From contig DASZMJ010000476.1 in NCBI GenBank assembly GCA_035551935.1, positions 1 to 23,406 of the forward strand: a stretch of 23,406 bases of DNA, read 5' to 3'. Each line of letters starts with the position of its first letter. The first letter of the stretch is position 1. This DNA is from DASZMJ01 sp035551935 (GTDB lineage: Bacteria; Planctomycetota; Planctomycetia; Isosphaerales; Isosphaeraceae). The translations under genes were made by a program, and so were the position numbers. The notes under the pieces were generated by a model that saw only the letters and a list, made by a program, of their open reading frames with translations, was not told the origin of the DNA and searched no databases. Below are positions 1 to 6,708 of this stretch, piece by piece.

Positions 1-1
1 G

Positions 2-646
2 CAGCTCACCGGCAGCGGCCACCTCTGCCCCGACTGGCGCGGGCGGATGCTGGCGATGCTCGGCGGCGCCCTCGGCGACCTGGACGACGAGCGGGCCCGC
101 GTGGTGCACGGCCTGGGCATGGCGCTGGACGTCGCCTGCGACGCGCACCTGAAGACCCACGCCCGCTACATCGAGAAGGGCATCGCGATCGACGCCGACC
201 GGCCGATGGAGCGGCTCCGCGCGATCATCGCCACCGAGCTCGAGGCGCTGCGATCGATCCTGCCGGAGCTGGAGGCCGAGGAGGCCGAGCAGCGGCGACA
301 GGTCCTCGACGCGGCGGCCGTCGACGTCAGCGACGACGGCATGCGCCGACACCGCTACTTGCAGGACCACCAGCGCAGCTTCCGCCAGCTGTCGACGGCG
401 CTGATCGCCTGCAAGAACGCGCGGCTGAAGCTGTACGGCCGGATCCTCTCCAGCAGCGAGAACGAGCCCGCCTGGACGCCCCCCGAGCCCACCCCGCCGG
501 CCCCGGAAACGCCGCCACGAAACGAACCGAAGGATGATGCAACTTACGACTACGTCCTGGTTTTGGATGAGACGCCCTTGCCCACGACGCCCAGGGCGAA
601 CGCACGTGTTTCGCAAATCCTTGTCCTGCAAGGATTTGCAATCTAG
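2..646 (+). CDS. Hypothetical protein, 5' truncated by window edge
   Basis: The reading frame is open from the first bases of the window, so the true start lies upstream; the first internal ATG is at 47 and has no clear ribosome binding site. The visible 214 residues are mostly helical and charged, with a conserved-looking stretch near the middle (HRYLQDHQRSFRQLSTAL) followed by a Pro/Glu-rich linker. That layout resembles uncharacterised planctomycete proteins that begin with an 'ALKHGLTG'-type motif; the first visible residues (QLTGSGHLCPDWRGRML) would fit just after such a motif. No catalytic motif is seen and no function is proposed. The last ten residues are encoded by a palindrome (613-639), so the C-terminus may have been altered by insertion or duplication of a repeat. 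Confidence 0.6.
   Translation, partial: QLTGSGHLCPDWRGRMLAMLGGALGDLDDERARVVHGLGMALDVACDAHLKTHARYIEKGIAIDADRPMERLRAIIATELEALRSILPELEAEEAEQRRQVLDAAAVDVSDDGMRRHRYLQDHQRSFRQLSTALIACKNARLKLYGRILSSSENEPAWTPPEPTPPAPETPPRNEPKDDATYDYVLVLDETPLPTTPRANARVSQILVLQGFAI
613..639. repeat. Perfect 11-bp inverted repeat at the end of the first gene
   Basis: GCAAATCCTTG at 613-623 and its exact complement at 629-639 enclose a 5-nt loop. The hairpin overlaps the last codons of the upstream gene and ends 7 nt before the end of its stop codon. It lies in a local AT-rich pocket. It could be a terminator or a remnant of a mobile-element end. There is no T-run after it. Confidence 0.6.
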
Positions 647-1045
647 TGCACGGAATTCAACTAGTCGCAAGTTCTTTGCAGACAAGGATTTGTGAATTAG
701 ATGCGTTTGCCCTGCCACGACGCCCCGGCCGGCGTCCTCGGTCGTCGTCGGCGTGGCGCCGACGGCCCCGACGCGACGGTTCTGAGGCCCGGTTTCGGGC
801 CCCGGACGACCGTCATGCATCAGCGAAAGCCGATCCGAAGGGGTCGGCGGCGATCGGGGTGCGCGGCGGGTCGGGGTGGGGGGCGGGTCGCGCGGGGAGA
901 CTTGGCAATCCCCCGGTCCGGTCCCGATCCGTGGCGGGCGGCGATGCATGCTCGCGACGTTCGGCCGACGGCCCTCATCCTGACGAGGACCCATGCCGAG
1001 TCTACCATGGAGGACCGCGTCTCCTCGCGATCGAGAGGAACGTCC
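647..1045. other. Intergenic region, 399 bp
   Basis: Apart from the degenerate repeat at 667-700, the only structure noticed is a short GC-rich hairpin at 786-801 (GGCCCG, loop GTTT, CGGGCC) without a T-run. A frame stays open across much of this region, but it lacks a ribosome binding site and has no recognisable protein features. No convincing promoter was found for the gene starting at 1046. Confidence 0.5.
667..700. repeat. Degenerate direct copy of the 613-646 tail
   Basis: Bases 667-700 match 613-646 at about 23 of 34 positions, including a shared run CAAGGATTTG and the final TAG. The offset is exactly 54 nt. The pair looks like an old tandem duplication of the gene tail with its hairpin, or two copies of a short repeat. 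Confidence 0.45.
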
Positions 1046-1531
1046 ATGCATACGATGGTGAAACGTTTGGTCCTGGTCGCGCCGGCGCTGCTCGTCGTCG
1101 GCCTCCACGGGGGGCCGGCGCGGGGACAGTTGGGGATGTCGGGAGGCCGGCGGTCGCTCGGCGGCTACGGGGCGGCGACGATCGGCTCGTACTATTCGAC
1201 GACGAGCGGCGGCTTTGCCCCGTACAACGGCAGGGCCGGTGGCTTCGTCCCGTTCCGCGGCGATTCGCTCGGGGTCCAGCCGTCGCGACGGCCGACCACC
1301 CCGATCGGCGGCGCCTCGGCCGTCGGCATGGCGACGAGCCCGGCGACGGCCGGCGTGACGATGGATCGGCGACCGCCGATGTTCCGGCCCCTCTACGGAC
1401 CGATGAGCGACCCGCTCTCGATGGGGATGGGCCGGATGGCCCGATCGCCGCTGGGGCCGGGCCTCGGCTACCCGTTCACGATGCCGCCGGTGCCCTCGGG
1501 GGGCGTTGCGGGCGGGATGGCGATGCCGTAG
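1046..1531 (+). CDS. Small secreted Gly/Met/Pro-rich protein
   Basis: The start at 1046 is chosen because AGAGGAA lies 5 nt upstream and the next residues form a classic signal peptide (MHTMVKRLVLVAPALLVV, cleavage probably near ARGQ at about residue 28). The mature part, about 133 residues, is low in charge and rich in Gly, Pro, Ser and Met. It contains two similar segments, GGFAPYNG and GGFVPFRG, and nine methionines in the last 55 residues. No known domain was recognised; such proteins are common and unnamed in planctomycetes. Its last 56 nt overlap the convergent efflux gene on the other strand. A role in the envelope, possibly metal binding through the methionines, is speculation. Confidence 0.6.
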   Translation: MHTMVKRLVLVAPALLVVGLHGGPARGQLGMSGGRRSLGGYGAATIGSYYSTTSGGFAPYNGRAGGFVPFRGDSLGVQPSRRPTTPIGGASAVGMATSPATAGVTMDRRPPMFRPLYGPMSDPLSMGMGRMARSPLGPGLGYPFTMPPVPSGGVAGGMAMP

Positions 1532-3047
1532 TCGATGGAGGTTCCGGCTGGAACCCGTTCGGGGCGTCGGCCGGCGGCGGCGCGGCCGGCGGCTCGGGCT
1601 TCGTGTCGGGGGCCGGTGGGTGCTCGTTGAGCTGGAGGCCGACCGCACGTTCCAGGCCCGCCAGGGCCTTGCCCAGCTCGGCCTCGACCTGAGCGGCGTT
1701 CAACTCGATCTGGAGCACCTCGCGCATCGCCGAGACCAGGGTCAGGAAGTCGGCGCCGCCGCCTTCGTAGTCGGCCCGGGCCAGCTCGAGCGCCTGTTCG
1801 GCCTTGGGCAGGATGCCGCCGCGGAGGAGGGCCAGGACGTCGCGCTGGGAGCGGGCCTGGGTCAGGAGGTCCTTGACCTCGCGATAGGTCGCGTCGCGCT
1901 CCGACTCGAGGAGCTTCGCGTCGGCCACCGCGCGCGCCTTCGCCTCGCAGACGCCCGCGGCGAGCTTCTTCTGGTAGATCGGCAGGTTGAAGCCCACGAA
2001 CAGGCCGACGTTCGGCATCCCGCTCGCGGTCCGCGGCGTCGCGGCGTTGGTCTTCTCCATATCCATATAGGATAAACCAAGAGTAACATTCGGATAATAG
2101 CGCTTCTTCGCCAGCTCGACGGCCTGCGCGTCGCGGGCGACGGCGGCGAGTCGGCCCTTGAGCTCGGGGCGGGCGAGCACGGCGAGGCGATAGAGCCGGT
2201 CGACCTGCACCGGCACGTCGGCGAGCGGGACGTCGGGCAGGGTGCGGAGGTCGGCGTCGGGGCTGACGTGGACCTGCTGCGCCAGGTCGGCCCGCGCCGA
2301 GGCGGCCGACTGGCGGACGCGGATCAGCTCGCGGTCCAGGTCCTGGATCGCCACCTCGGCCCGCAGGACGTCCTGCTGCCGCCCGCGCGTGATGACCTGG
2401 ACCCTGGCGATCTCGAGGATCTGGCCGGCGAGCTTGCGGTTGTCGAGCAGGATGCGCTCGGCGCGCTCGGCGAAGTGGAGGTCGTGGTAGGCCTTCTTGA
2501 CGTTGGCCACCGCGTCGAGCTGCGCGGCGCAGAGTTCGGCCAGGGCGACCCTCGCGTCCTGCTCGGCGGCGAGGCCGCGGAGCCGGAGGGTGCCGGCCCA
2601 GGGGAACTGCTGGGCGAGCAGGAGGTTGTACGGGTTGTACCCCATCAGCGAATACTGCGGCGCGACGCTGGGGATCGGGTAGATCGTGTTCGAGACGATC
2701 GGGTCCTCCAGGCTCGTGACCTGGGGGATTCGCGCCTTGAGGGCCTCGACGTTGGCCCGGGCCGCCTGGACGCTGCGGTTCTCGGCCAGGGCGCGGCGGA
2801 TGTAGACGTCGACCGGCTGCACGCCCGACAGTCCCGGCGGGGTCGGTTCCGGGTCGAGAGCCATGGCCATCGGCTCGACGGGGCGGGCCGTCGCCGACGC
2901 CCTCTGCACCGCGGGGTCCCGGTCCCGCTCGACTCGCTCGGACCTCGGCCCCGGCGCCGTCGCGGCGCAGCCGGCGGCGAGGCCCAGGATCAGGCCCAGG
3001 CCGATCGCCCTCCTCCGGCACGCCCCGCCGGGCCCCCTTCGGCACAT
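1476..3047 (-). CDS. TolC-type outer-membrane efflux lipoprotein (OEP family)
   Basis: This 523-residue protein has the layout of outer-membrane channel subunits of tripartite efflux systems. The N-terminus has an arginine-rich start, a hydrophobic core and a lipobox-like LAAGC with Cys27 as the probable lipidated residue. Two OEP repeats follow, each with long alternating helices rich in Ala, Leu, Glu and Arg. The motif AKKRYYPNVTLGLSY near the middle is the typical strand opening the second repeat, and the C-terminal helix ends at AVGLQLNEHP. A disordered Pro-rich tail of about 45 residues follows. The start is preceded by a G-rich Shine-Dalgarno-like run on the minus strand. No periplasmic adaptor or inner-membrane pump gene is adjacent, so its partner is unknown. 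A short stretch (2058-2102) has codon use unlike the rest of the gene. Confidence 0.88.
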   Translation of the reverse strand: MCRRGPGGACRRRAIGLGLILGLAAGCAATAPGPRSERVERDRDPAVQRASATARPVEPMAMALDPEPTPPGLSGVQPVDVYIRRALAENRSVQAARANVEALKARIPQVTSLEDPIVSNTIYPIPSVAPQYSLMGYNPYNLLLAQQFPWAGTLRLRGLAAEQDARVALAELCAAQLDAVANVKKAYHDLHFAERAERILLDNRKLAGQILEIARVQVITRGRQQDVLRAEVAIQDLDRELIRVRQSAASARADLAQQVHVSPDADLRTLPDVPLADVPVQVDRLYRLAVLARPELKGRLAAVARDAQAVELAKKRYYPNVTLGLSYMDMEKTNAATPRTASGMPNVGLFVGFNLPIYQKKLAAGVCEAKARAVADAKLLESERDATYREVKDLLTQARSQRDVLALLRGGILPKAEQALELARADYEGGGADFLTLVSAMREVLQIELNAAQVEAELGKALAGLERAVGLQLNEHPPAPDTKPEPPAAPPPADAPNGFQPEPPSTTASPSRPQRPPRAPAAS

Positions 3048-3228
3048 CGACCGGCCCCCCTGACGCCCTCAGGGCCGTCGCCATCGTTCCCGAGATCCTC
3101 GACGCCCCAACCCCTAGAATCGGACCCCGGGCCCTTCCGGCTTGATTGTGGGTGAGGGTCGCCCCTTCTTCCACCTCTCCGGGTCCCGAAGAAAGAGGGG
3201 ACGATGCCGGCGTGTGGCCTCGGTAGGC

Positions 3229-5184
3229 TCAATCCTCGTCGGCCGGCATGTCGGGGGCATCGCGGTGGTCGGCCTCGTCGGGGGGCGTCCAGTTCTCGGG
3301 CAGGCCGGCGCGGGCGCGGAGGGAGGCGAGTGCATCACGGGCGCCGCGATACTGGGCGGCGCGGGCGATGGTCGGCTTCAGCTCGCGAATCGGACCGATG
3401 GGCCCGATGAAGGTGGCGAAGGCGGCCGGGTTGCGATGGGCCAGGGCGATCACGTAATAGGCGGTCTCGGGGGCGTCGGGCTCGACGACCACGGCGCCGG
3501 GCTTGAGGTTGAAGAAGGCGTCGCGGAAGGCCTGGCCGGCGTGCGGCACCTCGGGGATCTCCTGCGGCCGCGAGGGGCCGCCGGGATAGGAGGGGGTCAT
3601 CCGCGACAGCTCGGGGGTGGTCAGGATCGGGCGGTCGCCGACAGTCTCCTTGGTCAGCTCGCCCTTGGCGGCCTCGGCCTTCTTGCGGATCGCGTCGGCC
3701 GCGGCGCGGGCCGGCACCCGGGCACGCGCCAGCTTCCACGCCCCGACGACGTCGGGGCGGGCCTCGTCGAGCGTCGGCACGTGCTCGGCGACGTCGGCGA
3801 CCTTCCAGACCAGGTAGCGCCGGCCGCGGTCGTCGGAGAAGTCGAGCGCCTCGAACAGCGGCCGCTTCGCGTCGAAGACCCCCTGCACGAAGCTCTGCGT
3901 GCTGGCGGCGAGCGGGTCGGTGGCGCTGTTGTTCAGGCCGGCGCGGGCGAGGTGGATCTGGCCATACTCGGCGGCCTGCTCGCGGGTCAAGGGGGGCGTC
4001 TTCTCGTACTGAAGGCCGAGCTTCCTGGCCGCGGCCTCGAGGTTCGGCGCCGTCGGCGGCGAGCCCTGCGGCTTGGCGGCCTTGCCGTCCTCGGCCTCGG
4101 GGGGGTGGGCCCAGTCATCATAGGCCCGCTCGTAGGGCCCCATGACGTTCTCGCTGAGCTGGTTGAACTTGGCGGCGATCGTCTCCCGAGTCTTCTTCTC
4201 GGCCAGGTCACGAGCCAGGATCTCGCGGGCGCGGGCGAAGGTCACGGGGGTCCGTTTCGCCTCCGGGTCGCCGGCGAAGAGGTCGATCGGAAGGTCGCCG
4301 TACTCGCGGACCCGCTTGCGCAGGTCGGCGGCCAGCACCGGGTCTTTCTGGCGATCGGCGAACTCGGCGCGCAGCTCCTTCTCGGTCAGTGACTTGCGAT
4401 ACGTCTCGGCCAGCTCCGCGCCGTCGATCCAGACGATCTCGAGCCGCACCCGCCTCGGGGCCTTGAAGCCGGGGGTGGGGCGGTCGGGGTCGGGCAGGAC
4501 GTCCTTGTACTTGTCGAACAGGGCGCGGACGTCGGCGTCGGTCGGCTCGCCGACGGCCTTGTCCTTGAGGAACTCGGCGACGCGCACCGGTACGAGTTTG
4601 GCCGAGACGGTCTCGCGCTCATCGCGATAGGCCTCGAAGAGGTCCAGCGGCGTGACCAGCGCCTCGGTGCCGCCGTAGATGTCGAGCACCTTGTTGATGC
4701 GGAGCTGGTCGGCGAGGGTCGTCAGCAGCCGCTCGCCGCCGACGCCGTCGCGGAAGTCCTCCTCGAGGATCTGGTTGAAGGCGCGGTCGTCCAGCTCGCC
4801 GCCGGTGAGCTCCTTGAGCCAGTCGCGCGCCAGCGCGATGTTGGCCGGGATGCCGAGCGCCTCGGCCTCGTGGCGGAGGATCAAGGCGTCGACCATCGAC
4901 CGGGTGTCGAGCGGGCCGAAGTCGCCCATGAAGAAGGCCAGCCGGCGGTGCATTAGCGCCGTGAGGAACTGGTTGGCCAGCGCCCGCTCCGACTTCATCT
5001 GCGCGATCTCAGAGCGATAGACCGGCTTGCCGTAGAGCTTCACGACCTCGGTGTCGCCGCCCCCCGGGTTCCTCCCCGACAGGAGCTGCGGGAGCGTCCC
5101 GCCGACGACGAAGCCGAACATGGCCAGCAACGCGAAGATGGCCAGCAGTTTCTTCTGGTGCCGTCGGAAGACCGCGAATGGCAT
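3229..5184 (-). CDS. SurA/PpiD-like membrane-anchored chaperone (foldase-type)
   Basis: The 651-residue product begins with a short basic stretch (FRRHQKK) and one transmembrane helix (about residues 13-31), so it is probably anchored in the inner membrane facing the periplasm. The next 170 residues, beginning VVKLYGKPVYRSEIAQMK, resemble the SurA N-terminal chaperone domain, where a 'G..I....' strand precedes several helices. The rest is helical and charged, with segments such as RRYLVWKVADV and ETAYYVIALAHR that look like the strands of parvulin-type or PpiD-like domains, but no intact parvulin active site could be pointed to. A minus-strand GAAGGA lies about 9 nt before the start. It is separated from both neighbours by 100-180 nt. 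The likely role is folding of exported proteins; enzymatic isomerase activity is uncertain. Confidence 0.6.
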   Translation of the reverse strand: MPFAVFRRHQKKLLAIFALLAMFGFVVGGTLPQLLSGRNPGGGDTEVVKLYGKPVYRSEIAQMKSERALANQFLTALMHRRLAFFMGDFGPLDTRSMVDALILRHEAEALGIPANIALARDWLKELTGGELDDRAFNQILEEDFRDGVGGERLLTTLADQLRINKVLDIYGGTEALVTPLDLFEAYRDERETVSAKLVPVRVAEFLKDKAVGEPTDADVRALFDKYKDVLPDPDRPTPGFKAPRRVRLEIVWIDGAELAETYRKSLTEKELRAEFADRQKDPVLAADLRKRVREYGDLPIDLFAGDPEAKRTPVTFARAREILARDLAEKKTRETIAAKFNQLSENVMGPYERAYDDWAHPPEAEDGKAAKPQGSPPTAPNLEAAARKLGLQYEKTPPLTREQAAEYGQIHLARAGLNNSATDPLAASTQSFVQGVFDAKRPLFEALDFSDDRGRRYLVWKVADVAEHVPTLDEARPDVVGAWKLARARVPARAAADAIRKKAEAAKGELTKETVGDRPILTTPELSRMTPSYPGGPSRPQEIPEVPHAGQAFRDAFFNLKPGAVVVEPDAPETAYYVIALAHRNPAAFATFIGPIGPIRELKPTIARAAQYRGARDALASLRARAGLPENWTPPDEADHRDAPDMPADED

Positions 5185-5291
5185 CGGGGGCGTCCTTCTC
5201 GTCTCAGTTCCAAGCGTGCGTTGTCTTCGGAGGGTCCGACTACGTCCTTGGCCCCGCGGCCCGACCTCCCGAGCCGCGCGAAGTCGTTATT

Positions 5292-6236
5292 CTACCGCGC
5301 CTTGCCTCGCGCCGCTGCGCGACCGGGGCCGATCGTACCCCGTCGTCGATCCGGGTAGATGATATGGCCGAAATATATTTGTTTTGAAGGCACCTTCAAG
5401 AGCGCGTCCCGTTCGCCTGCCCTGCTCAGCCTGGCGCGCGACAGGTCGAGAAACCGGAGATCCTGCAGCGGCTCGAACGCGGGGATGCTGGAGTCGCCCA
5501 CTCGCGTGTGGCTCAAGGTAAGGATCTGGAGCCGTGTCAGATTACGAAGGCGCTTGGCCCCGTCATCGCCCACGTTCGTCCGGTCCAGGCCGAGGTCGAC
5601 GAGGCTCGTGATCTGGCCCACCGCCTCCATTCCGGCGCCGCAGACCCGCGTGCCCCTCAGGTCCAAAACCTCAAGCGCCGGGAACGAGCGGAGGTGGGCG
5701 AGGCCGGCGTCGGTGACGTTCGTCTCGAGCAACCAGAGGCGTTTCAACCGCCGCAGCGACCGAAGCCGTTCGAGGTCGGAGTCATCGACGTCTGAGTAAT
5801 TCAGGTCCAGGCTCCGGAGGGCCGCCAAGCGGCCAAGTGCGGCGACTTGCTGGTCGTCGACCCTGAGCTTCGCCCCGGGAGGCACCCGGGGCATCGGCTT
5901 CGACCGATCGTGGATCTCCACGGCGACGACATTGTGAAAGAAGTCGTCGCCGAACAGGCGTCGCCATCGAGTCGGTGCCGGGGACTGGGCATTCGGGATC
6001 GGCAAGTCGCTCCGGGCATCGACCTCGTAGTCATACAACGCCCGGCCGCCCGCGGCACGGATCGTCGCAACGGCGCGGCGCTGGGCCCGGACGCGCTCGA
6101 ACTCCCACCCCAATCCGACGCCGATGACGAGCACCGCCAGCATCAGCGTCCGCAGGCGGAAGGCGAACCGCGGCCGGCGGGGGCGGGCCGGGACGGCGCC
6201 GGGTTGCGAGTCGGGGGTTGACAAGACGTCGTGCAT
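5292..6236 (-). CDS. Leucine-rich-repeat membrane protein
   Basis: The 314-residue product has a Pro/Arg-rich cytoplasmic stub, then FRLRTLMLAVLVIGVGLGW, a single transmembrane helix preceded by an 'FRLRTL' motif typical of planctomycete LRR proteins. After a linker, residues of about 125-275 form leucine-rich repeats of about 24 residues. Recognisable units include LRSLDLNYSDVDDSDL, LKRLWLLETNVTDAGL, LEVLDLRGTRVCGAGM and LQILTLSHTRVGDSSI. The T(N/R)V..-G/A-GL pattern is the cysteine-containing/RNase-inhibitor-like variety. The C-terminal 30 residues are basic and outside the repeats. It probably mediates protein-protein contact at the cell envelope; no specific partner can be named. It is divergent from topA with a 472-nt gap. 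Confidence 0.8.
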   Translation of the reverse strand: MHDVLSTPDSQPGAVPARPRRPRFAFRLRTLMLAVLVIGVGLGWEFERVRAQRRAVATIRAAGGRALYDYEVDARSDLPIPNAQSPAPTRWRRLFGDDFFHNVVAVEIHDRSKPMPRVPPGAKLRVDDQQVAALGRLAALRSLDLNYSDVDDSDLERLRSLRRLKRLWLLETNVTDAGLAHLRSFPALEVLDLRGTRVCGAGMEAVGQITSLVDLGLDRTNVGDDGAKRLRNLTRLQILTLSHTRVGDSSIPAFEPLQDLRFLDLSRARLSRAGERDALLKVPSKQIYFGHIIYPDRRRGTIGPGRAAARGKAR

Positions 6237-6381
6237 CCGTTCAATCTTGCTGGGTCGGTCGCGCCGTCCTGGTGGCGATTCGGGGCGAACGAGGGGGCCG
6301 TCGGTGTCGTACAGTGAGGGCGGCCCGAGATGCGGTCGCCACCATCCTCAAGAGGACAGCCGGACGTCGATTTCCCGCACT

Positions 6382-6399
6382 CTCTCCCTTAAGGGAGAG
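6382..6399. repeat. 18-bp perfect palindrome
   Basis: CTCTCCCTTAAGGGAGAG reads identically on both strands with no spacer. It lies 146 nt upstream of the LRR gene start and about 310 nt before topA. It could be an operator for a dimeric regulator or part of a dispersed planctomycete repeat. Confidence 0.5.
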
Positions 6400-6424
6400 C
6401 CCCGGCCGACGCCGCCGGGCCCCC

Positions 6425-6453
6425 TTGACAGCCCGGAATACGCTAGCTATTTG
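6425..6453 (+). promoter_or_regulatory. Possible promoter for topA
   Basis: TTGACA at 6425-6430 matches the -35 consensus exactly. With a 17-nt spacer, the -10 position is TATTTG (6448-6453), which matches only three of six bases. The implied leader would be about 250 nt and would contain the REP-like pair at 6584-6650. Confidence 0.3.
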
Positions 6454-6583
6454 AAGGGCGCGGCCCGAGGAAGGCCAGGCCCGAATGGGGCAGTTTACCA
6501 GAATTCGCCGCAAACGCAACGGAAAACAGGAGAAGTGTTGAGCCTGGGGGCGATTCTCGCCGGTCGGCGAGTTCGCTCTCCTC

Positions 6584-6650
6584 GTAGGGCAGGGCTTGCC
6601 CTGCCTCTTCGATTCCTGCGTGGGAGGAGGCAGGGCAAGCCCTGCCCTAC
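6584..6650. repeat. REP-like inverted pair (BIME-like), family A, copy 1
   Basis: A 24-bp arm at 6584-6607 is repeated as its exact complement at 6627-6650 with a 19-nt loop. Each arm is itself a hairpin: GTAG at the foot, then GGCAGGGC, TT, GCCCTGCC. This matches the general design of REP elements, with a GTAG foot and GC-rich palindrome, arranged head to head. A second copy lies at 22010-22074. Unlike the other pairs in the window, it does not follow a stop codon but sits just upstream of topA. Confidence 0.75.
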
Positions 6651-6708
6651 GGGGCGGGGCCCATCGGCCCTCATGGCTCGACGCGTCCTGGAGAGGATGA
6701 TCACCACC

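Larger units (their letters stand above)
6237..6708. other. Divergent intergenic region, 472 bp
   Basis: This region separates the leftward LRR gene from rightward topA. It holds an 18-bp perfect palindrome (6382-6399), a consensus -35 box with a weak -10 (6425-6453) and a REP-like inverted pair (6584-6650). The frame of topA stays open through it, but the palindromes and the lack of conserved sequence argue that it is not coding. Confidence 0.6.

Noticed and set aside
646..1692. A 348-codon plus-strand frame overlapping the secreted Gly/Met protein
   Set aside because: It has no ribosome binding site, is Arg/Gly/Ala-rich and overlaps a frame with a clear Shine-Dalgarno and signal peptide.
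3162..3200. A possible terminator between the chaperone and efflux genes
   Set aside because: The CCCCTTCTT / AAGAAAGAGGGG pairing needs a bulge and has no T-run in the direction of transcription.
6124..6708. A 195-codon N-terminal extension of topA
   Set aside because: The frame is open, but it crosses the LRR gene, a perfect palindrome and a REP-like pair; conserved topoisomerase sequence begins only after residue 40 of the chosen start.
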